Source: Nonomuraea aurantiaca (lineage in GTDB: Bacteria; Actinomycetota; Actinomycetes; Streptosporangiales; Streptosporangiaceae). From it: a stretch of DNA of 64,000 nucleotides. Position 1 is the first letter of the stretch. Each line of letters opens with the position of its first letter. The stretch spans positions 434,001 through 498,000 of the forward strand of contig NZ_JAIWNB010000002.1 of the NCBI RefSeq assembly GCF_020215705.1, in the 5' to 3' direction. A program made the translations under genes and the position numbers. The notes under the pieces are model-generated. The model did not search any database, was not told where the DNA came from, and saw only the letters and a program-made list of their open reading frames with translations. Below are positions 59,407 through 64,000 of this stretch, piece by piece.

Positions 59407-62262
59407 TCAGGCCGGGTCGTGGCGCAGGCGCTCGACCGCCTCGGCCGCCCTCGCCCGCCAGATCGGCTCCTCGACCAGGTCGAGACAGAGTTGGAAATAG
59501 TGCAGCGCCTCGTCGGGCCGGCTCTGCCTCAGGCTGACCTCGCCCCGCGCGTAGAACGTCATCCCCTGGCCGTGGCCGTCGCCCGCGCGGGCGAACATGG
59601 CGGCGCACCGGTCGAGCGTGGTGGCGGCCAGTTCGTACCGGCCCAGCCCGGAGTACGCCTGGCCGAGCCTGCGCAGCGCCATCCGCTCGCCGGTGCCCCA
59701 GCCCAGCTCCCGGCTGGCCTCGATGCTCGCCTCGTAGTGCCCGATCGCGGTCTCGACCTCGCCCAGCTCGAAGTGCGCGATGCCGAGCACGCGGCGGAAC
59801 CTGATCGCGAAGTCGGCGAAGCGCGGGTCGGCCGCCAGCTCCAGGCCGCGCCGGCAGGTCGCTATCGCCAGGTCGTACTCGGCCCGGTCGAGGTGGATCC
59901 CGGAGGTCGTGACCAGCGCGCTGATCAGCCCGTTGGTGTCGCCGTACGCCTCGAAGAGCGGCAGGGAGCGGGTGACGAGGGTGAGAGCGCTTTCGTAGCG
60001 GCCGGAGATCAGCTCGCAGATGGCCAGCGTGGCCAGCGCGTACGCGACCGCGTGCCGGTCGCCCGCGCTCTCGAAGTAGTCGATCAGCAGCCGCAGCTCG
60101 GGCTCGGCGAGGGCGGTCCTGCGGCGGTCCGTGAGGATGTCGGCTCTGACCAGGCGGATCAGCATGGTCGTATGGGTATCGCCGCTCCGTTCGGCGACGC
60201 TCTCCAGCAGGCCGATCGCCTCGGCGAAGAAGCCGTGCGCCACGAGGAACGGCGCCAGCCGCTGGGCGAGCTCGGCGGCGGTGACGGGCTCGGCCAGGGC
60301 GACGGCGTCGGCCAGCGTCTTGCGCTCGGCGTGCAGCCACGCCCGCTGCCAGCCGCTGTCCACCCGCGCGGACTCCACGGGTGGCGGCACGGTGTCCATG
60401 GGCGGCCTCATGGGCGGGGGATATTCCAGTGCCGCCGCGCGTAATCGGGCCAGGCACTCCGCGACGAACCCCAGGAGCGCGGCGGCCCGTCCGGCCGGGC
60501 TCTCCTCCGCCTCCGCGCGCTCGCGGGCGAAGGCGCGCAGCAGGTCGTGCATGCGGTACCGGGGCTGGCCGCTCTCGTCCACCTCGTTCGCCGTGACCAG
60601 CCCGGCCAGGGCCAGCGTCTCGACCGCGGACTCCGCCTCGCGCCGCGGTACGCCCATCAGCGCCGCCACGCTCCAGTCCGCGGCGCTCTCCAGCCCGGCC
60701 AGCCCGAGCAGGCGGAACGCGCGCCGCGCCGGCGAGGACAGCACCTCGTAACTCGCTATGAAGTGGGCCCGTACGTTCTGGCCGCCGAGCGCCAGCTCGT
60801 CGAGCGGCGCCCCGGTGACGGCCAGCCGCGTGGCGAGGTCCTTCAGCGACCAGGCGGGCCGGGCGGCGAGCCGGGCGCCGGCGATCCTGACGGCCAGCGG
60901 CAGCCGCCCGCAGGCGTTCAGGATGGCCCGCGCCGCGTCGGGCTCGTCCCGTACGCGCGAGCCGCCCGCCACGCTCTCCAGCAGTTCCCGGGCCTCGCGC
61001 TCGGGCGGCACGCCCAGCGAGACCGCGACCGCGCCGGGCAGCGCGATGAGCGGACCCCTGCTCGTCACCAGCACGGCGCAGCGTGGCGTACCCGGGAGCA
61101 GCGGCGCCACCTGGAGCCCGTCGGCGGCGTCGTCGAGCACCACGAGCACGGCCTTGTCGGCGAGTAGTGACCGGTAGAGCGCGGCCCGCTCCGCCACCGT
61201 GTCGGGGATCGAGTCGCCCTCGACGCGCAGGGCCCGCAGCAACTCCGCCAGCAGCGCGCCGGGCTCCTGCGGCACCGGCGAGGCGCCGGAGAGCCGCAGG
61301 TAGAGCTGGCCGTCGGGGAAGTCCTCGCGCAGCAGGTGCGCGGCACGCACGGCCAGGGTGCTCTTGCCGACTCCGGGCGGCCCCGTGACGGTGACGATCG
61401 GGAGGGCGGCGGGGGTGATCTCGGGGCGCAGGAGCGTGGCGATGGCGGTCAGCTCCTCGGACCTGCCCACGAAGTCGGCGATGTCGGCCGGCAGCTGGCA
61501 GATCGCGCCCCGCTGCTCCGGTCTGTTCGCGGACGGGGTGCCGGACAGCACGGCGGCCTGGAGCAGCCGCAGCTCGGGTCCGGGCTCGATGCCCAGCTCG
61601 GTGACCAGCGCCTCGCGGGCCTGCCGGTAGGTCTCCAGCGCTTCGGCCCGCCGGCCGGAGCGCGCCAGCGCCAGCATGAGCTGGAGCCAGGCCCGCTCGC
61701 GCAGCGGCTGCTCGGCCACGAACACGCGTAAGGCGCCGATCACCTCATCGTGCATGCCCAGTTGGAGCCGCAGGTCGGCCCAGTCGGCGCGGACGTCGGC
61801 CAGCCGTTCCTCCAGCTCGGTCAGCCGGGGGGTCATGATGTTCCCCAGCGAGGCGTCCTCGGCGGGCCGGCCGCGCCACAGGGCCAGGGCGTGTTCGAGT
61901 CGCCGGGCGGCCGACGCGGGATCGGACTCGACCCGGGCCCGCCGTACCTCGTCCTCGAACAGGAGCAGGTCGAGCTCGTCGGGCGCGGCCTCGAAGAGGT
62001 AGCCCGCGCCGCTGGTGTGCAGCCGGGCCTCCGGCTGCAGCGCCCTGCGCAACTGGGCCACGTACGTCTGGAGGTTGGCCACGGCGGACGGGGGCGGATC
62101 GTCCCAGACGGCGGCTATGAGGCGGTCACGGGAGACGGTGGTGTTGACGTTGAGCAGCACGGTGGCCAGCACGGCGCGCTGCCTGCCGCTCAGACGGATG
62201 TGGCGCCCGGTCGCGTGACGTGCGCGAACAGGACCGAGGACGCCGAAGATGGCATCAGCCAA
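59407..62262 (-). CDS. SARP-family regulator with NB-ARC and TPR domains (AfsR-like)
   Basis: 951 residues. OmpR-like DNA-binding domain (~1-95: HIRLSGRQRAVLATVLLNVN), bacterial transcriptional activation domain (~96-245: DLLLFEDEVRRARVES, TELGIEPGPELRLLQ), an NB-ARC ATPase (Walker A GPPGVGKST, VLVVLDDAAD as Walker B) and C-terminal TPR repeats. AfsR-type proteins activate antibiotic genes. Start TTG 62262 has GGAG 4 nt upstream. A Ser/Thr kinase gene lies 87 bp away; AfsR is regulated by kinase AfsK in Streptomyces. Confidence 0.92.
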   Translation of the reverse strand: MADAIFGVLGPVRARHATGRHIRLSGRQRAVLATVLLNVNTTVSRDRLIAAVWDDPPPSAVANLQTYVAQLRRALQPEARLHTSGAGYLFEAAPDELDLLLFEDEVRRARVESDPASAARRLEHALALWRGRPAEDASLGNIMTPRLTELEERLADVRADWADLRLQLGMHDEVIGALRVFVAEQPLRERAWLQLMLALARSGRRAEALETYRQAREALVTELGIEPGPELRLLQAAVLSGTPSANRPEQRGAICQLPADIADFVGRSEELTAIATLLRPEITPAALPIVTVTGPPGVGKSTLAVRAAHLLREDFPDGQLYLRLSGASPVPQEPGALLAELLRALRVEGDSIPDTVAERAALYRSLLADKAVLVVLDDAADGLQVAPLLPGTPRCAVLVTSRGPLIALPGAVAVSLGVPPEREARELLESVAGGSRVRDEPDAARAILNACGRLPLAVRIAGARLAARPAWSLKDLATRLAVTGAPLDELALGGQNVRAHFIASYEVLSSPARRAFRLLGLAGLESAADWSVAALMGVPRREAESAVETLALAGLVTANEVDESGQPRYRMHDLLRAFARERAEAEESPAGRAAALLGFVAECLARLRAAALEYPPPMRPPMDTVPPPVESARVDSGWQRAWLHAERKTLADAVALAEPVTAAELAQRLAPFLVAHGFFAEAIGLLESVAERSGDTHTTMLIRLVRADILTDRRRTALAEPELRLLIDYFESAGDRHAVAYALATLAICELISGRYESALTLVTRSLPLFEAYGDTNGLISALVTTSGIHLDRAEYDLAIATCRRGLELAADPRFADFAIRFRRVLGIAHFELGEVETAIGHYEASIEASRELGWGTGERMALRRLGQAYSGLGRYELAATTLDRCAAMFARAGDGHGQGMTFYARGEVSLRQSRPDEALHYFQLCLDLVEEPIWRARAAEAVERLRHDPA

Positions 62263-62349
62263 CGGGCTCCGCTCCCTGCTGTAACCATTTTGTGGCGATT
62301 CTATGGGGACAGACGTGATTTGTTCCCATGAACGAGAAGAGGATTTCGG

Positions 62350-63240
62350 CTAGCCGCTAAGGACGCGGCCGACCATCCGCGCGTACATCCGGCCCGGGCT
62401 CGGCGACCTGGCCAGGAAGCCGGGCAGCATCGGCAGCCCGACGGCGAATGGTTCCAGCCGCTCGTACAGCGTGTCGGCGTCGGCGGGACGGTTGGCCGGC
62501 GTTTTCTCCAGCAGCCCGGCCAGGAGCGCTCCCAGCGCGTCCGGCAGGCCCGGAATCGCCGGCGGGCGCTCCTTGACCTGCTTCTCGAAGACCACGTAGT
62601 CGGTCGGCCCGGTGAACAGCTGTCGCCCCGTCAGCATCTCGTGCAGCACGCAGCCGAGCGCGTAGAGGTCGCTGCGCGGCTCGGCGACCCCGTGCTGGAT
62701 CTGCTCGGGAGCCATGTACGCGGGCGTGCCGAGGATCTGGCCGATCCTGGTGAACGTGGTGACGTCGGCGTCGCGCAGCAGGGCCAGGCCGAAGTCGAGC
62801 ACCTTCACGCTGCCGTCGGGGCAGAGCATCAGGTTGGTCGGCTTGAGGTCGCGATGGCAGATCGACAGGGCGTGGGCGGCCGACAGGACCGCGCACGCCT
62901 GGGCCGCGATCGCGGCGGCCCACGGCACGGGCAGCGGGCCGTGCTCGCTGACCACGTCGGCCACCGTGACGCCCTCGATGAACTGCATCACCTGGTAGAG
63001 ACGCTGCTCGTGGGCGCCGAAGTCGTAGAGCACCGGCGCGCCCGGATGCTCCAGCCGGGCCAGGATGCGGGCTTCGCGGATGAAGCGGCGTTCGAGCTCC
63101 TCGTCGGGGCCGCCCGGCAGGTGCAGCAGCTTCACCGCCACCCGGCGATCGAGGTGGCGGTCGTGACCCGCGTAGACGGCGCCCATGCCGCCCTGACCGA
63201 GCGGGAGATGGTCGAGCACATAGCGGTCACCGATGACCAT
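62350..63240 (-). CDS. Cytosolic Ser/Thr protein kinase
   Basis: 296 residues, a bare Hanks-type kinase: LGQGGMGAVYAGHD (P-loop), VAVKLLHL, HRDLKPTNLML (catalytic), DFGLALLRD and GTPAYMAPEQ. No transmembrane or sensor domain is present, unlike PknB. GGGAGGGGCAA precedes ATG 63240. Just upstream of the SARP gene on the same strand, it may phosphorylate that regulator. Confidence 0.92.
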   Translation of the reverse strand: MVIGDRYVLDHLPLGQGGMGAVYAGHDRHLDRRVAVKLLHLPGGPDEELERRFIREARILARLEHPGAPVLYDFGAHEQRLYQVMQFIEGVTVADVVSEHGPLPVPWAAAIAAQACAVLSAAHALSICHRDLKPTNLMLCPDGSVKVLDFGLALLRDADVTTFTRIGQILGTPAYMAPEQIQHGVAEPRSDLYALGCVLHEMLTGRQLFTGPTDYVVFEKQVKERPPAIPGLPDALGALLAGLLEKTPANRPADADTLYERLEPFAVGLPMLPGFLARSPSPGRMYARMVGRVLSG

Positions 63241-63283
63241 TTGCCCCTCCCAGCCCCGCCTTTTCCCGGAAAAAGCTACACCG

Positions 63284-64000
63284 TCAGGACTGCGGACGCA
63301 GGTGGCCGTCGGTCAGGCCGTCAAGGCCCAGGCGGATCAGCGCCTGGCCGAGGGCCGAGGTCTCGCGCAAGGCGTCTTCGAGCACGGCCAGTTGCCGGAA
63401 GGCTTCGCCGTAGGACTTCTGGTCCTTGAGCGAGAGGCGGGGCAGGCGGGTGCGGCGCACGTCGAAGCGGCTGGAGCCGGTGGTCGCGCGCCCACCGGCG
63501 GCCCGCAGGTGGCCGGCCAGGAAGTCGGGGTCGAGCCGGCGCGCGTCGACCCGGTAGAGCGTCAGATGCGGGCCGAGCACGCAGCCGCCCTCGGCCATCA
63601 CCCGCACGCTGGAGTAGGACGCCACCACGTCGCCCGGCTGGACCGGGACGAGCCCCTGCTGCGCCGGAGCCCGGCCGGAGGCGGCGGCGCCGCCGGTCAC
63701 GTCGTCGGCGGTGAGCATCGGCAGGTCGCCTGCGCCGGTCGCCATCTTGGGCGGCGCCTGCAGCGTGGTCAGCAGACCCTCTTTGATCAGGTCGCCGACC
63801 GTGGTGACGGGCTGGTCGAGCGGCTCGTCGAGCACCTTGAGATCGGGCGGGGTGGCCGCCGCGGCCAGGAACCGGTCGCGTGCCTCGGTGAACGCCCGGC
63901 CCAGGTCGTCGCGCCGCTGGTGGCGGGCCGGGGTCATGTCCACCTCGTCGGCCAGCAGGTCGATGATGCGTACGGTCTGGTCGGAGCGCTCGTCGAGGTA
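63284..64000 (-). CDS. N-6 DNA methylase/specificity-like protein, C-terminal part
   Basis: The frame is open to the right edge (239 codons seen). VDMTPARHQRRDDLGRAFTE, then LPMLTADDVTGG, VQPGDVVASYSSVRVM and FLAGHLRAAGGRATTGSSRF, DVRRTRLPRLSLKDQKSYGE. This layout is typical of actinobacterial N-6 DNA methylases with a specificity-like target-recognition half (type I-like). The catalytic NPPY lies outside. Part of a modification or defence system, or orphan. Confidence 0.7.
   Translation of the reverse strand, partial: YLDERSDQTVRIIDLLADEVDMTPARHQRRDDLGRAFTEARDRFLAAAATPPDLKVLDEPLDQPVTTVGDLIKEGLLTTLQAPPKMATGAGDLPMLTADDVTGGAAASGRAPAQQGLVPVQPGDVVASYSSVRVMAEGGCVLGPHLTLYRVDARRLDPDFLAGHLRAAGGRATTGSSRFDVRRTRLPRLSLKDQKSYGEAFRQLAVLEDALRETSALGQALIRLGLDGLTDGHLRPQS

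Overview
The window is high-GC, gene-dense actinomycete DNA. It holds an AfsR/SARP-type regulator, two mycothiol-enzyme-like DinB-fold proteins, an ECF41-type sigma factor, many GTGA/ATGA stop-start overlaps, and a sugar ABC transporter with no ATPase of its own. My guess is Streptosporangiales (Nonomuraea-like), but the sequence does not prove it.

Region 1 (1-20.3 kb) is a natural-product cluster. A minus-strand, translationally coupled operon encodes an AMP-forming ligase, a C-PCP protein without an adenylation domain, a dimodular NRPS (C-A-PCP-C-A-PCP) and a second NRPS cut by the left edge. Signature residues of the cut A domain give the classic cysteine code; the other two A domains look glycine-like and basic-residue-like. 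A divergent plus-strand set encodes a stand-alone carrier protein, a stand-alone condensation domain with a C in place of the first motif His, and a dimethylformamidase-like protein. A second minus-strand operon encodes a nucleotide-sugar epimerase, a PIG-L deacetylase, a formyltransferase lacking its catalytic Asn, and a glycosyltransferase-like/epimerase-like fusion. Having a formyl-adding and a formamide-cleaving family in one cluster is the most interesting idea here.

Region 2 (20.3-35.7 kb) is ordinary chromosome with two decayed patches. It has hydrolases, small exported proteins, an ArsR-type regulator, recQ, an MFS transporter, an SDR, rpmE2 with a possible Zur box, and a PfkB kinase. 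At 26.2-28 kb lie an ECF41 sigma fragment, a TnpB zinc-ribbon tail and a frameshifted, internally deleted flavoprotein gene.

Region 3 (35.7-45.6 kb) is an alpha-glucan utilisation locus: a secreted GH87-type alpha-1,3-glucanase, a LacI regulator, a sugar-binding lipoprotein, two permeases and a GH13 alpha-glucosidase. The glucanase and transporter promoters share the same layout (AATATTGC over the -35, 17-bp spacer, TATGGT -10).

Region 4 (45.6-58 kb) is accessory. It has a tandem duplication of a small secreted protein that copied the 3' end of the neighbouring gene, a secreted beta-helix protein, a palindrome-covered promoter driving two tiny ORFs, a methyltransferase, a six-motif B-lectin, an ECF41-NmrA operon, VOC proteins, an AraC regulator, a SLOG protein, a lipase-like hydrolase, and relics of YdeI, MerR, RibD-like and DUF418 genes.

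Region 5 (58-64 kb) is regulatory: an orphan LacI protein, a 951-residue SARP-NTPase-TPR protein, a Ser/Thr kinase and the tail of an N-6 DNA methylase.
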